Shown here: positions 63,332 through 64,000 of the stretch, in pieces
Layout of the letters: each line of letters begins with the position of its first letter
How positions within the stretch are numbered: position 1 is the stretch's first letter
Source: Pseudomonas viridiflava
GTDB lineage: Bacteria > Pseudomonadota > Gammaproteobacteria > Pseudomonadales > Pseudomonadaceae
Assembly: GCF_900591205.1 (NCBI RefSeq)
Contig: NZ_UUPU01000105.1
Coordinates: forward strand, 1-64,000
Direction of reading: 5' to 3'
Length of the DNA: 64,000 nt
The notes under the pieces: generated by a model
The model's input: only the letters and a program-made list of their open reading frames with translations
Databases searched by the model: none
What the model was told of the DNA's origin: nothing
Program-made: the position numbers and the translations under genes

Positions 63332-64000
<669 letters not shown>

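Overview
The window is chromosomal DNA from a fluorescens-group Pseudomonas. The GC-rich coding sequence, the cell-division and LPS gene orders, an OprD-family porin, a short-form hisG and many REP/REPIN-type inverted repeats between genes all point there. No tRNA, rRNA operon, prophage, transposase or CRISPR array is visible. Nearly all of it is chromosomal core; the more lineage-variable parts are the left end (1-3870) and 27.1-42 kb.

Layout. 1-690: non-coding DNA with a multi-copy Pseudomonas repeat, a C-rich (G-quadruplex-capable) tract and a possible small RNA ending in an intrinsic terminator. 707-3609: OprD-type porin and a Cache-GGDEF diguanylate cyclase. 3891-21693 (minus): the complete dcw cluster in the order mraZ-rsmH-ftsL-ftsI-murE-murF-mraY-murD-ftsW-murG-murC-ddlB-ftsQ-ftsA-ftsZ, then lpxC, with most junctions overlapping by a few bases and three 10-bp-spaced MraZ boxes at the mraZ promoter. 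22051-22402: RNase P RNA. 22498-27026: rsmI, divergent from lpoA-yraN-gmhA/diaA-dolP. 27090-28733: OmpA-like lipoprotein and a metallo-beta-lactamase-fold hydrolase. 28786-37054: a MalT-like regulator, DUF1329 and DUF1302 envelope proteins and an acyl-CoA ligase, which I read as an uptake and activation module for a hydrophobic acid. 37310-46335: scattered housekeeping and conserved unknown genes, including a GDT1-family transporter behind a yybP-ykoY (manganese) riboswitch. 46336-48569: mqo with a 725-bp upstream region that looks like structured RNA. 48622-52301: conserved small genes and purine/pyrimidine salvage (hpt, upp, uraA). 52423-57270 (minus): ibaG-murA-hisG-hisD-hisC. 57385-60419 (minus): mlaFEDCB. 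60731-64000 (plus): kdsD-kdsC-lptC-lptA-lptB, with lptB cut by the window edge.

The dominant theme is the cell envelope: peptidoglycan precursor synthesis (murA, murC-G, ddlB, mraY), septation (fts genes), lipid A and KDO synthesis (lpxC, kdsD, kdsC), LPS export (lptCAB), phospholipid retrograde transport (mla) and envelope lipoproteins (lpoA, dolP, YajG, OmpA-like).

The least explained signals are regulatory rather than coding: an 11-bp perfect inverted repeat whose right arm contains the start codon of the diguanylate cyclase; nested inverted repeats between hisG and hisD that would bury the hisD ribosome-binding site; the structured, terminator-bearing region before mqo; and the small-RNA-like segment before the porin. 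All positions and motifs come from reading the sequence; family names come from general knowledge and no database search was run.
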